A stretch of 64,000 bases of DNA from Porphyrobacter sp. (GCA_017744315.1 JAGIBN010000005.1:156311-220310); one strand, 5' to 3'. Positions 43,574 through 52,786 are shown, counted from the stretch's first letter. Notes: generated from the letters alone by a model not told the origin. Program-made: numbers and translations.

Positions 43574-44241
43574 TCGGGTATCTGCCAGCGCACGGTTCCA
43601 CTGAAGGAGCCGACGACTTTGGCGCCAGTATCGTCGGTCGCAGGCTCGAAGCGGGCGCGCCGCTGGATCAGGCGGCAAGTTGCGTCGTCGAGCTGCCCAC
43701 TGCCTGAAGACCGCGTCACATCACACGCCGACACGCGGCCGTTAGTGCCGATGATCAGTTTGTAGTCGACCGTGCCCTGCAATCGGTTCCGCAGCGGACC
43801 GGCGGGGTAATCGTCGTTGCTGATCCAACCGCTGCGTTCATTGCTTGGCCGGGCGAGCCGAGGCGGTACGGTTGGTGTTGGCATCGGCGTCGGGGTGGGC
43901 AAGATGTTTGGCCCGTCGCCGCTCTCCGGATAGTTGAACAGGTTGTCGGGCAACTTGGTCTGGACGGTTGGATCCTCCCTTTTCATGTCGATCCGCGGCA
44001 CCGGCGTAACGACAGTGTGGCTTGGTTGTGCGCTGGGTTCGACTTTCGGCTCAGGCGGAGGAGGCGTGGTCTTTGGGTCCGGCGTGATGGTGAAGGGGTC
44101 CCAAGTGTCGAGGGGAGGGGCTACCCCGGCAACGGTCAACCCCACCACTACTCCCAGGCCGATGGCCGCATGAACGGCAGCCACGCCGGCAATCGCCGCG
44201 ATCCGGCTCCCCGCGCTGTTTGATTGGTCGAGATAGGCCAT
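43570..44241 (-). CDS. TonB family protein
   Basis: The 223-residue protein has an N-terminal anchor (about 15-40), a Pro/Lys-rich periplasmic spacer (TPPPPEPKVEPSAQP, PTPTPMPTPTVPP) and a C-terminal TonB domain (YPAGPLRNRLQGTVDYKLIIGTNGRVSACDVTRSSGSGQLDDATCRL in three short parts). It should couple proton motive force to outer-membrane receptors. ExbB/ExbD are not adjacent. Upstream lies an operator-like dyad (44289-44306). Confidence 0.9.
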   Translation of the reverse strand: MAYLDQSNSAGSRIAAIAGVAAVHAAIGLGVVVGLTVAGVAPPLDTWDPFTITPDPKTTPPPPEPKVEPSAQPSHTVVTPVPRIDMKREDPTVQTKLPDNLFNYPESGDGPNILPTPTPMPTPTVPPRLARPSNERSGWISNDDYPAGPLRNRLQGTVDYKLIIGTNGRVSACDVTRSSGSGQLDDATCRLIQRRARFEPATDDTGAKVVGSFSGTVRWQIPD

Positions 44242-44288
44242 ACCCTTCTCCTCTCCTTGCGGTCACCGATGCGATCCCAGTGACTCGT

Positions 44289-44306
44289 GTAATGATGTAA
44301 CATTAC
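44289..44306. promoter_or_regulatory. 18-base dyad overlapping the probable tonB promoter
   Basis: GTAATG and CATTAC are perfect arms around ATGTAA; inside is ATGTAACAT, a second palindrome. On the minus strand TATAGT (a possible -10) lies just before it, so a repressor bound here would cover the transcription start of tonB 48 bases upstream of the ATG. The identity of the regulator is unknown. Confidence 0.5.
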
Positions 44307-44322
44307 TATAAAGAGGCGGTCT

Positions 44323-44352
44323 TAAGCAAGGCCTCTCGCAAGGCCTTGCTTA
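44323..44352 (-). terminator. Hairpin after the alpha/beta hydrolase gene
   Basis: TAAGCAAGGCC pairs with GGCCTTGCTTA (11 bases). It lies 10 bases past the hydrolase stop on the minus strand but has no U-tract, so it is a weak terminator candidate separating the gene from tonB. Confidence 0.5.
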
Positions 44353-44362
44353 GGCGGTCAGC

Positions 44363-45019
44363 TCAGCGGATCGGGCAGTCGGGCGAGAGCCGGAAGTCGA
44401 GGTAGTTGTCGACCGAACCCATCAATTCTTCGATCTCGTTTTCGAAGAAGTGGTTGGCCCGCGGGATTTCCTCGTGATGGATCGTGATGTGCTTCTGCGT
44501 GCGCAGCTTTTCGACGAGCTTCACGACCGAATTCGGCTGCACCACCGTATCCGCCGCGCCCTGGATGAAGATGCCCGATGCGGGGCAGGGGGCGAGGAAC
44601 GAGAAGTCGTACATGTTGGCCGGCGGGGCGATCGAGATGAACCCGCGGATTTCCGGGCGGCGCATCAGCAACTGCATGCCGATCAGCGCGCCGAAGCTGA
44701 CGCCGGCGACCCAGGTGGTTTGCGATTCGGGATGGATCGACTGCACCCAGTCGAGCGCCGCCGCGGCGTCCGACAGTTCGCCGATGCCGTTGTCGAAGCT
44801 GCCCTGGCTGCGGCCGACACCGCGGAAGTTGAAGCGCAGGACGGCAAAGCCGCGGTCGACGAAAGTCTTGTACAGACGCTGCACGATACGGTCGTTCATC
44901 GTGCCGCCACCCTGCGAATGCGGGTGGAGAATCATCGCCACAGGCGCGCGCGGACGCGGGGCTGGGGCAAAACGGCCTTCGAGGCGGCCTTCGGGGCCGG
45001 GGAAGATGACGGATGGCAT
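44363..45019 (-). CDS. Alpha/beta hydrolase (COG2945 type)
   Basis: The 218-residue protein has ILHPHSQGGGTMND (oxyanion region), FNFRGVGRSQGSFDNG, the nucleophile elbow AGVSFGALIG, and a C-terminal RANHFFENE where the His completes the triad. This short type lacks a cap domain. It is often found close to iron-sulfur assembly genes; here it is divergent from two cysteine desulfurase genes. Substrate unknown. Confidence 0.9.
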   Translation of the reverse strand: MPSVIFPGPEGRLEGRFAPAPRPRAPVAMILHPHSQGGGTMNDRIVQRLYKTFVDRGFAVLRFNFRGVGRSQGSFDNGIGELSDAAAALDWVQSIHPESQTTWVAGVSFGALIGMQLLMRRPEIRGFISIAPPANMYDFSFLAPCPASGIFIQGAADTVVQPNSVVKLVEKLRTQKHITIHHEEIPRANHFFENEIEELMGSVDNYLDFRLSPDCPIR

Positions 45020-45115
45020 GGTCGCAGCTCTTGTTCGGTAAGGTTCTGGCGCAGGTGGCGCGCGTGAAGTCGCGGGCTATATAGTGTCGATGCAAAATTT
45101 CGCAATTCCCGCGCG

Positions 45116-46198
45116 ATGAGCCGTATCTATCTGGATCATGCCGCAACCTCGCCGCTGCGCCCCGAGGCGCGTGAGGCGATGGAGCATGGCTTCGATATTT
45201 GGGCCAATCCGTCGAGCCCGCACGCCGAAGGCCGCGCTGCCAGGGCGGCGCTCGAAGACGCCCGCGCACGCGTAAAAGCGGCGCTTGGCTGGGAGGGGGA
45301 AGTGATCTTCACCTCCGGCGCGAGCGAGGCGCTGGCGATCGGGCTCGGCCAGGCAAAGGCGGATCGAAGGCTCGTCTCTGCTGTCGAGCATGACGCAGTC
45401 TTTCGCGTCGCACCCGATGCCGAGATCATTCCGCTCGGTGTCGACGATGACAGGCACGCCTGTGTCGATACCGAGGTTCTGGCCGAGTCGCTCGCCCGTC
45501 CCGGCCGGGCGGTGGTGGCGGTGCAGTCGATCAATTCCGAAACCGGCACGGTGCTGCTGCCGCATGGCGATGCCTCTCTCGCCCGCCAGGTGAGAGAAGG
45601 CGGCGGGCTATTGCTGGCGGATTGCTCACAATCGGCCGGGAAGGTGCCGCTGCCCGATGCCGACATGGTCGTGGTTTCGGCTCACAAGCTCGGTGGTCCG
45701 ATCGGCATCGGAGCCTTGCTGGTGAAGGACTACGCCATGCTCGAGCCCACGGGCGGGCATGAAAGAGGCTACCGACAGGGCACGGAGAACCTCCCGGGCG
45801 CCCTGGGGTTCGCGGCGGCCCTGCAGGCCGGCGGAGTCGAAACTTGGCAAACGTCCTATCCGGAGCGCTACGAATTCAAGGATCTGCTGGGGCGGGGTGG
45901 CGATGTTCTCCGGCCGGGTCTGCAATGTTCGCATATCATTTCCGTGTCGGCCAAGCGGCTGGCCTCGGCGGTGACGCTGATCAAGTTCGATGGAATGGGC
46001 TTTGCAATTTCGGCCGGTAGCGCCTGCTCCTCTGGCACCTTGAAGCGCAGCCGGGCACTCGAAGGGTTCGGGGTGGACGAGGACATTGCGGCCCGCACGG
46101 TCCGGATCAGCATCGGCTGGAACACTACGGTCTCGGAACTCGATGCCTTCGCGGAGGCGTGGCTAGCCGTGGCCAGTGAGGCGCAGTCGCGCTCATGA
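45116..46198 (+). CDS. Class V aminotransferase, cysteine desulfurase-like (first copy)
   Basis: The 360-residue PLP enzyme has YLDHAATSPLRPEAREAM, AVEHDAV (PLP-stacking His), the PLP lysine in VVSAHKLGGP, and an active-site Cys in SAGSACSSGTLKRSR. The NNE(V/I)G motif is altered to NSETG. These features allow desulfurase activity. The 3' end overlaps the second copy by four bases. Relation to Fe-S assembly is suggested by the neighbouring ferredoxin; NifS/IscS subclass uncertain. Confidence 0.9.
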   Translation: MSRIYLDHAATSPLRPEAREAMEHGFDIWANPSSPHAEGRAARAALEDARARVKAALGWEGEVIFTSGASEALAIGLGQAKADRRLVSAVEHDAVFRVAPDAEIIPLGVDDDRHACVDTEVLAESLARPGRAVVAVQSINSETGTVLLPHGDASLARQVREGGGLLLADCSQSAGKVPLPDADMVVVSAHKLGGPIGIGALLVKDYAMLEPTGGHERGYRQGTENLPGALGFAAALQAGGVETWQTSYPERYEFKDLLGRGGDVLRPGLQCSHIISVSAKRLASAVTLIKFDGMGFAISAGSACSSGTLKRSRALEGFGVDEDIAARTVRISIGWNTTVSELDAFAEAWLAVASEAQSRS

Positions 46199-47280
46199 TC
46201 TATCTCGACTACCAGGCCACCACGCCGCTCGCCCCCGAGGCGCGAGAAGAAATGCTGCGCTGGCTCGATGGACCCGGTGGATCGGGCTTCGGCAACCCGC
46301 ACAGCATTCATCGCATGGGGCGCCGGGCGGAAGCCGCGGTCGAGGTTGCGCGCGAGAGAGTGGCAGCGCTGTTTCCCGCCGGAGGGTCGGTCGTGTTTAC
46401 CGGGAGTGCGACAGAGGCGCTGAACCTTGCCCTGCGTGGGTCAGAGCCGGGCCGGGGAGGTAAGCCGGTTGCCGTCAGTGCCATCGAGCACTCCGCTGTC
46501 CTCGACACCGCGCTCGACCTGCCGGGCGACACCACGATCCTCCCGGTCGATCGTGATGCGCTAGTCGATCCGCAAGTCGCCCTGCCGGAGGGGGTAGGGA
46601 TCGTCTCGGTCATGCAGGTCAACAACGAAGTCGGCACGATCCAGCCGGTCGCGGAGCTCTATGAGCGCGCAAAGGCGCACGGCGCCCTGTTCGTTTGCGA
46701 CGCCGTCCAGGCCGCCGGAAAGGTCCCGATCGCCGAGGCGGACCTCATCGCCATCAGCGCTCACAAGTTCTACGGCCCGAAAGGCATCGGCGCTTTATGG
46801 GTGCGCGACGGCATTGAACTGACTCCGCAAATCACCGGTGGCGGACAGGAAGGGGGCCTGCGTTCGGGCACGCTCAGTCCTGCGCTCTGCGCTGGCATGG
46901 GAGTGGCCGCGCAACTCGCGCTCCAGGCAATGGAAGAGCACGCCACTCATGTCGCAAAGCTGTGGGACCGCGCGCTGGAGCTGTTCCCGGGCTGGGCGGT
47001 CAACGGCAGCACCGATCATCGCTACAAGGGTAATTTTAACATCCGTCGCGAAGGCCTCGACGTCTCCCGCCTGATCTCCGACGTGCGTGAGGTGATGTTC
47101 TCCGCGGGGTCTGCCTGCGCCAGCGAAAGCAACAAGCCAAGCCGCATCTTGTCGGCCATTGGCCTGACGACAGAGCAGGCCCGCGGTTCGGTTCGCGTCG
47201 GATTTGGACGCTACACGACCCTAGACGAGCTTGAACGGGCTGCCGAACTGATTAATTGTGCTGCAACGCAGCAAGGATAG
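46195..47280 (+). CDS. Cysteine desulfurase (IscS/NifS-like, second copy)
   Basis: The 361-residue enzyme is a paralog of the preceding gene: YLDYQATTPLAPEAREEM, AIEHSAV, MQVNNEVGTIQPV, SAHKFYGPKGIGALWV with the PLP Lys, and SAGSACASESNKPSR with the catalytic Cys. It fits the group that donates sulfur to Fe-S scaffolds or tRNA. Start coupled to the first copy (ATGA). Two desulfurases in tandem are unusual; they might form a heterodimer or serve different acceptors. Confidence 0.93.
   Translation: MIYLDYQATTPLAPEAREEMLRWLDGPGGSGFGNPHSIHRMGRRAEAAVEVARERVAALFPAGGSVVFTGSATEALNLALRGSEPGRGGKPVAVSAIEHSAVLDTALDLPGDTTILPVDRDALVDPQVALPEGVGIVSVMQVNNEVGTIQPVAELYERAKAHGALFVCDAVQAAGKVPIAEADLIAISAHKFYGPKGIGALWVRDGIELTPQITGGGQEGGLRSGTLSPALCAGMGVAAQLALQAMEEHATHVAKLWDRALELFPGWAVNGSTDHRYKGNFNIRREGLDVSRLISDVREVMFSAGSACASESNKPSRILSAIGLTTEQARGSVRVGFGRYTTLDELERAAELINCAATQQG
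47273..47277 (+). promoter_or_regulatory. Shine-Dalgarno AAGGA ahead of ferredoxin ATT
   Basis: AAGGA overlaps the stop region of the desulfurase and lies 8 bases before an in-frame ATT (47286). The other in-frame start, TTG 47256, lies upstream of it inside the desulfurase gene and has no such site. Confidence 0.45.
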
Positions 47281-47285
47281 CAGCC

Positions 47286-47615
47286 ATTCGTGTAGCCTTC
47301 ATTACAAGCGACGGAGAGCGCGTTGACGCAGCCGCCGAGCCGGGCATGCGCCTGCTCGAGGTTGCTCAAGCCGCCGGCATGCCGCTTGAAGGCACCTGCG
47401 AAGGGCAGATGGCCTGCTCGACCTGCCACGTGATTCTCCCCACAGACTGGTTCGACCGTTTGCCACCGGCGAGTGACGACGAGGAAGACATGCTCGACCT
47501 CGCGGTGGGCGTCTGCCGCACCAGCCGGCTTTCATGTCAGATTGAACTGACCGATGCTCTCGATGGCATCGAAGTGCGAATCCCCGCCGAGAGCTGGGAT
47601 ATGCAGAAGCGCTAG
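47286..47615 (+). CDS. 2Fe-2S ferredoxin, adrenodoxin type
   Basis: About 109 residues; cysteines C38, C44, C47 and C84 have the C-x5-C-x2-C-x36-C spacing of ISC-type ferredoxins, in GTCEGQMACSTCHV and SRLSCQIEL. It should transfer electrons for Fe-S cluster assembly, consistent with two desulfurases just upstream. The frame has no ATG or GTG near the conserved N terminus (RVAFITSDGE); it starts either at TTG 47256 (119 residues) or at ATT 47286 behind AAGGA. Confidence 0.88.
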   Translation: MRVAFITSDGERVDAAAEPGMRLLEVAQAAGMPLEGTCEGQMACSTCHVILPTDWFDRLPPASDDEEDMLDLAVGVCRTSRLSCQIELTDALDGIEVRIPAESWDMQKR

Positions 47616-47707
47616 CCGCTCGAGCCTCGAAGTTTTTGACCGCACTTCATGTTGAAAGCCCGGCTGCGTGCCTGTCGCGCGGCCAATGCCGCTGCTAGGG
47701 CGGAGCC

Positions 47708-49993
47708 ATGACTGTTATCGAAGACGAGAAGGATCCGTTCGACGCCATCGTCGACGCGCCGTTCGACAGTGCCTTGTCGGAGCGGTACCTGGTCTATGCG
47801 CTCTCCACGATCACGGCCCGTTCGCTGCCCGATTTGCGCGACGGCCTGAAGCCGGTGCACCGGCGGATCCTGTGGGGTATGCGCGGGCTGCGGCTCGATC
47901 CCTCGAGCGCGTTCAAGAAGTCCAGCCGCGTGGTCGGCGACGTGATGGGCAAGTACCATCCGCACGGCAACCTGGCGCTCTACGACGCGATGGTCCGCCT
48001 CGCCCAGCCGTTCACGCTGCGCTACCCGCTGGTCGAAGGGCAGGGCAACTTCGGTAACATCGACGGCGATAACGCCGCGGCGGAACGGTACACCGAGTGT
48101 CGCCTGACGCGCACGGCGATCCAGTTGATGGATGGGCTGGACGAAGGAACGGTCGATTTCGTCCCGACCTACAACAACGAAGAGGAAGAGCCGTCGATCT
48201 TCCCGGGCCTGTTCCCGAACCTGCTGGCCAACGGTGCCAGCGGCATCGCGGTGGGCATGGCGACCTCGATCCCGAGCCACAACGTGGCCGAGGTGATCGA
48301 CGCGGTGCTTGAGCTGATCGACAACCCGCATGTCGAACATGCCCGCCTGATGGAGTTGTTCCACGGGCCGGACTTTGCCACGGGCGGGCTGATCGTCGAT
48401 TCCAAGGAAGCGATTTCGCACGCCTACGAGACCGGCCGCGGGAGCTTCCGCGTGCGCGGGCGGTTCTTCGCGGCCGAGTCGAAGGACGAGGCTGACCAGC
48501 AGGCGGGGATCGAGCGTCTCGGGGGCGGCCAGTACCAGTTGGTGATCTCCGAGATCCCGTACATGGTGCCGAAGGGCAAGCTGATCGAGCAGATCGCCCA
48601 GGCGATCGCCGACCGCAAGCTGCCGATCCTCGAGGACGTACGCGACGAGAGCGACGAGCAGATCCGCATCGTGCTCGTGCCCAAGAGCCGCAACGTCGAT
48701 CCGGAGCTGCTCAAGGAAAGCCTCTACAAGCTGACCGACCTCGAGACGCGCTTCGGTCTCAACCTCAACGTGCTGGACGCCACGCGTACGCCGATGGTCA
48801 TGGGGCTGCACGAGCTGCTGTCGAACTGGGTAGCACACCAGATCGACATCCTGCAGCGCCGCAGCCGTCACCGGTTGCAGAAGATCGCCGATCGGCTTGA
48901 ACTGGTCGAAGGTTACATCATCGCCTTCCTGAACCTCGACCGGGTGATCGAGATCATCCGCACCGAGGACGAGCCCAAGCCGGTGATGATGGCGGAGTTC
49001 GGTCTCACCGACCGGCAGGCCGAGGCGATCCTCAACATGCGCTTGCGCAGCTTGCGCAAGCTCGAGGAAATGGAGCTCAAGCGCGAACGGGACGAGCTGC
49101 TGGCCGAGCGTGCCGAGCTTGAGAAGCTGCTCGACTCTCCGGCCCGCCAGCGGACCCGGCTCAAGCGCGATCTCGCGGCCCTGCGCAAGGACTACGCCGA
49201 AGACACCGCGCTCGGCCGCCGCCGCACCACGATCGCCGAGGCTGCGCCCACGGTCGAATTCAGCATGGACGCGATGATCGAGAAGGAGCCGGTGACGGTT
49301 ATCCTCTCGCAGCGCGGCTGGATCAGGGCAGCGCGCGGGCACTTGCCGCTGGAGCAGGACTGGAAGTTCAAGGAGGGCGATGGCCCGGCCTTCGCGCTCC
49401 ACGCCCAAACTACCGACAAGCTCCTGATCGCGGCGGACGACGGGCGCTTCTTCACCATCGGGGCGGACAAGCTTCCCGGTGCGAGGGGCTTTGGTGAGCC
49501 GCTGCGTAACACGCTGGATATCGACGCCGCGGCGCAGATCGTGGAGGTCGTGGTCCACAAGCCGGGTACCCAGCTACTGCTGGTCTCCAGCACCGGCCAT
49601 GGATTTGCCGCGGTGACCGACGAGCTCCTGGCAGAAACCCGCAAGGGACGGCAGGTGGTCAACCTCAAGGACGGGCGCAAGCTTATCGTCGTCCGTCCGA
49701 TCGCGCCGGAGCACGATCACGTCGCGGTGGTGGGCGAAAACCGCAAGCTGGTGGTCTTCAGCCTCGAAGAGCTGCCGGTAATGTCACGCGGACAGGGCGT
49801 TACCCTACAGCGTTATCGCGATGGCGGGCTAGGCGATGCCACCACGCTGAAACTGGAAGACGGCCTGTCATGGGAGATGGGCGGCGAGACTGGCCGGACC
49901 CGGACCGAGAAGGACATCCACATGTGGAAGGTCGCTCGGGGTGCCGCTGGTCGGCTTCCGCCTCAAGGCTTCCCGCGCGACAACAAGTTCTGA
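47708..49993 (+). CDS. parC: DNA topoisomerase IV subunit A
   Basis: ParC is the cleavage subunit of topoisomerase IV. The 761-residue protein has [32 protein letters not shown], the active-site tyrosine in AERYTECRL, and [19 protein letters not shown]; the C-terminal blades show the diverged ParC GxxxGx repeats ([11 protein letters not shown]). ParC, not GyrA, because of its length and lack of a full GyrA box. At the site equivalent to E. coli Ser80 it has Leu and at Glu84 Asp. parE is not in the window. Confidence 0.93.
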   Translation: MTVIEDEKDPFDAIVDAPFDSALSERYLVYALSTITARSLPDLRDGLKPVHRRILWGMRGLRLDPSSAFKKSSRVVGDVMGKYHPHGNLALYDAMVRLAQPFTLRYPLVEGQGNFGNIDGDNAAAERYTECRLTRTAIQLMDGLDEGTVDFVPTYNNEEEEPSIFPGLFPNLLANGASGIAVGMATSIPSHNVAEVIDAVLELIDNPHVEHARLMELFHGPDFATGGLIVDSKEAISHAYETGRGSFRVRGRFFAAESKDEADQQAGIERLGGGQYQLVISEIPYMVPKGKLIEQIAQAIADRKLPILEDVRDESDEQIRIVLVPKSRNVDPELLKESLYKLTDLETRFGLNLNVLDATRTPMVMGLHELLSNWVAHQIDILQRRSRHRLQKIADRLELVEGYIIAFLNLDRVIEIIRTEDEPKPVMMAEFGLTDRQAEAILNMRLRSLRKLEEMELKRERDELLAERAELEKLLDSPARQRTRLKRDLAALRKDYAEDTALGRRRTTIAEAAPTVEFSMDAMIEKEPVTVILSQRGWIRAARGHLPLEQDWKFKEGDGPAFALHAQTTDKLLIAADDGRFFTIGADKLPGARGFGEPLRNTLDIDAAAQIVEVVVHKPGTQLLLVSSTGHGFAAVTDELLAETRKGRQVVNLKDGRKLIVVRPIAPEHDHVAVVGENRKLVVFSLEELPVMSRGQGVTLQRYRDGGLGDATTLKLEDGLSWEMGGETGRTRTEKDIHMWKVARGAAGRLPPQGFPRDNKF

Positions 49994-50016
49994 GGTGAGG
50001 CAACGATCGGAGGGAA

Positions 50017-50073
50017 CCCGCCCAAGTAGCGACCCTTGGCGGGCCCCCTCCACCGGGTGCGGGGGCACCCGGT
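50017..50073. terminator. Two hairpins between convergent parC and the duplicated-domain gene
   Basis: CCCGCC/GGCGGG (50017-50043) and the stronger ACCGGGTGC/GCACCCGGT with GGGG loop (50052-50073). Position between convergent genes suggests a bidirectional stop, but no U-run follows on either strand. Confidence 0.45.
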
Positions 50074-50083
50074 ATCCTGTTGA

Positions 50084-50590
50084 TCAGTCGCCGCCTTGGG
50101 CTGCGAGGGCTGCCTCGACATCGGCTGCGGTCGCGAGGAAGGTGACCTTGTCGGCCTGAAGGGCCATCTGCTTCTTGGGCAGCGAGGTTGCGCCGTCCTT
50201 GAGGTCAATGACCACAAGGTCGCCTTCGACCTTGTTCACTTTGCCGAGAACGATGCCGTCGCTGCTGTAGACTTCGGTCCCGGCGACGAGCTTGGTGTCA
50301 AGTGCGGCACCCGCTTCAGCGGTAGCCGCGCCAGCGGCGGCTTCGAGTTCAGCCTTGTTCCAGCCGATCGTGGGCCCCTTTTCGCCATCACTGAGCGTGT
50401 CGGCGGGGATGGCGGCTTTGATGCTGCCGGTGTCGATTACGACGTTGCCGCCGGCGACTTGCTCGATCTTGCCGACTTCGCTGCCGTCAGGACCGTAGAC
50501 CGTTGCGCCGACCGTTGGGGCTGCGAATGCCGGAACCGAAAGACCGGCCAGCGCCACGGCGGCCGCGGCCGCCAGGGGGGAAAACTTCAT
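50084..50590 (-). CDS. Secreted protein with two PRC-barrel-like repeats
   Basis: The 168-residue protein has a Sec signal (MKFSPLAAAAAVALAGLSVPAFA). The mature part contains two similar units: GATVYGPDGSEVGKIEQVAG (about 28-50) and GTEVYSSDGIVLGKVNKVEG (about 108-130), each followed by a V-V-I-D strand and a helix, resembling PRC-barrel or KOW-like small beta domains. An Ala-rich linker joins them. A 7-base hairpin (50622-50639) lies in its leader. ATG 50590 has a cleaner signal than the in-frame start at 50617. Function unknown. Confidence 0.75.
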   Translation of the reverse strand: MKFSPLAAAAAVALAGLSVPAFAAPTVGATVYGPDGSEVGKIEQVAGGNVVIDTGSIKAAIPADTLSDGEKGPTIGWNKAELEAAAGAATAEAGAALDTKLVAGTEVYSSDGIVLGKVNKVEGDLVVIDLKDGATSLPKKQMALQADKVTFLATAADVEAALAAQGGD

Positions 50591-50843
50591 CGTCACTCTC
50601 CAATGACTCCAAGACACTTTGCGTCCGCTTTTGCGGACGTGGGGGGCAGCCGGAATGAGGGGGACCGGGCATGGCCGCTATCGACGCGCGACCCATCTTT
50701 TGGAGACCCTTGCCGATGACTGGAGGTCACCGGTCCATCTTATTGCGACCTTGCATCCTGCTTCGTGATGCTGGGCCAATCATGCAAACCGGTTTAGGAT
50801 GAGCCGTGTCTTTGGAGCGCCGAAAGGTTAGCGAATACAACTA

Positions 50844-52025
50844 TTAGCGTGGCAGCCTTTCATCGAGCAGGGCTTCGGCGCGTTCCGAATCCGGGAACCC
50901 TTCCTCGACCCAGCGCTGCTCGATTTCCCGCAGGATTCTCGCAACTTCGGGTCCTGCCGAGATGCCACGCGCAACGATCTCACCGCCCTTGATCGGGAAC
51001 TGCGGAATATCCCACCCGGTGAGGGAAGAGGCGTCGGAACCCGTGAGCAAGAGTCGATCGACGGCTTCGTTCCGTCCGAGACGATAGGCGAGTGCGCGGG
51101 CTTCGCCAGCTTCGGCTTCGCGCGCTGCCGCGGTGACCAGCCGCTTCTTCTGCGCGGCCGATAGTCGCAGCCTTGCGGCGACCTGCTCGGCAATGCGAGG
51201 TTCGGCAGGCAACAGCGCCGCGAGACGGCGCAGCGCGTCTGGCGGGACCTGTTGGCGGTCTTCCTCTGCGATAAGCGCTCTAAGAGTAGCGACGCCACTG
51301 TCGCCGGCCTCGGGCAGGACCACGGGCAGTACCCCGCGGGCTTCCATCCGCTCTATCGTCGCCGAGGGATCGGGCAGGGCCAGCAGGTTGAGCAGTTCCA
51401 TCGCCACCCGCTCCCGGCTCAATCCCTTGAGCGTCGGCGCGAGTTCGGCGCAGGCCGCTTCCGCTTCCTGGTCCAGTTCGCTGCCGAAGCGCGCCTGGAA
51501 GCGGAAATAGCGCAGGATGCGCAGGTGATCTTCGCGGATCCGTTGCCGCGCGTCGCCGATGAAACGCACGCGGTGGACCTCGAGGTCGGCGAGGCCACCG
51601 AACCAATCGTAGATCTCGAGCGTCACCGGGTCGGCGTAGAGCGCGTTGATGGTGAAGTCGCGCCGCTGGGCATCCTCGCGCCAGTCGGTTGCGAAGGCCA
51701 CGGTGGCACGGCGGCCGTCGGTGCTGACGTCGTGGCGCAGCGTCGTCACCTCCACATTGCCGCCGGGCAGGATGGCGGTCACGGTGCCGTGGTCGATGCC
51801 CGTGGGGATGGCGCGGATACCGGCGCTGCCGAGCAGGTCGATGACGGTTTTGGGTTCGTGCAGCGTGGCTGCATCGACGTCAGCTACGGGGTGGCCGAGC
51901 AGTGTGTCGCGTACTGCGCCGCCGACCCAGCGGACCTTGTCCGAACCGAGCGCGCGGACGAGCGCGGCGAGGTCTTCTCGGGCGGTCCATGGATCGGCCG
52001 GCAGGGTATGCGAATCGGGGCTCAT
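50844..52025 (-). CDS. cca: CCA tRNA nucleotidyltransferase / poly(A) polymerase family
   Basis: The 393-residue class II nucleotidyltransferase has the GGAVRD motif with WVGGAVRDTLLGHPVADVDAAT (two catalytic Asp), RRDFTINALYAD, RIREDHLRILRYFRFQARFG and neck/body helices. The enzyme most likely adds or repairs 3' CCA of tRNAs; poly(A) polymerase cannot be excluded by sequence alone. Third in the minus-strand run DUF1285-NUDIX-cca, 164 bases after the NUDIX gene. Confidence 0.9.
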   Translation of the reverse strand: MSPDSHTLPADPWTAREDLAALVRALGSDKVRWVGGAVRDTLLGHPVADVDAATLHEPKTVIDLLGSAGIRAIPTGIDHGTVTAILPGGNVEVTTLRHDVSTDGRRATVAFATDWREDAQRRDFTINALYADPVTLEIYDWFGGLADLEVHRVRFIGDARQRIREDHLRILRYFRFQARFGSELDQEAEAACAELAPTLKGLSRERVAMELLNLLALPDPSATIERMEARGVLPVVLPEAGDSGVATLRALIAEEDRQQVPPDALRRLAALLPAEPRIAEQVAARLRLSAAQKKRLVTAAAREAEAGEARALAYRLGRNEAVDRLLLTGSDASSLTGWDIPQFPIKGGEIVARGISAGPEVARILREIEQRWVEEGFPDSERAEALLDERLPR

Positions 52026-52189
52026 TCAGCCGATCCGATCAGCGCCCGAGTTGACAGGGGGTGACGGGGTGACACTGTCCTGCAACCTCTCCCGCTCTGC
52101 CTTTTCCGGGCCATTTTTCGAGAGGGGAAGGGGGATCGGTTCGTCGTCATACGTGCCGCATGGCACAGCCGGGGCGGGTAGGACAGCGC

Positions 52190-52786
52190 TCAGTTTCGGC
52201 CCGTCCACGCCAGTCTTTGCGAGAGGTTGGCGATGATCGCGGCGGTAATGCCCCAGATGACATGGCCCTGCCACTCGATCTCGATATAGGGCCGCATCCG
52301 GCCGAACCATTCGCGCTCTTTGTGGGCGTGGTTGGCGGGGTCGAGCAGAAAGCCGAGCGGCACCTCGAACCACGAGGCAACTTCCTGCGGGTTGGGCACT
52401 AATGGCAAGTCGGGCGGGATCAGGCCGAGGACCGGGGTCACGTCATAGCCTGTGCCGGTGATGAAACGATCACTGGCCCCGATAATTGTCACATCCGAAG
52501 GGTTTATAGCCAACTCTTCGTACGCTTCGCGAACCGCGGCCTCGACCGCAGTTTCACCAGGATCAAGCTTGCCGCCCGGAAACGCCACCTGCCCGGCATG
52601 CGCGCGCATCGAGTCCGGCCGATGCGTGAGGATCACGCCAGGCTCCTCGCGATCCGTGACCGCGACCAGCACTGCCGCAGGGCGTATCTCGGCGGGGGCG
52701 AACTGACCGTCGTTACGCAGGCCGGGCAGTTCGACGCCATGCCCTTCGTCGAACAGCCGCTTCAGCCGTTCGAACAGCGGGCTCAT
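52190..52786 (-). CDS. NUDIX hydrolase, CoA pyrophosphatase-like
   Basis: The 198-residue enzyme has the NUDIX box at about 71-93 (GGKLDPGETAVEAAVREAYEE) and an upstream RPDSMRAHAGQVAFPGG that is typical of the CoA pyrophosphatase (NudL/YeaB) group. Overlaps the DUF1285 stop by four bases. The 164-base gap downstream (52026-52189) has no gene I can support. Confidence 0.92.
   Translation of the reverse strand: MSPLFERLKRLFDEGHGVELPGLRNDGQFAPAEIRPAAVLVAVTDREEPGVILTHRPDSMRAHAGQVAFPGGKLDPGETAVEAAVREAYEELAINPSDVTIIGASDRFITGTGYDVTPVLGLIPPDLPLVPNPQEVASWFEVPLGFLLDPANHAHKEREWFGRMRPYIEIEWQGHVIWGITAAIIANLSQRLAWTGRN

Noticed and set aside
47612..49558. Long open frame (648 codons) on the minus strand opposite parC
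   Set aside because: It mirrors the codon structure of parC in a GC-rich genome, has low-complexity Arg/His/Asp-rich translation and no family motif.
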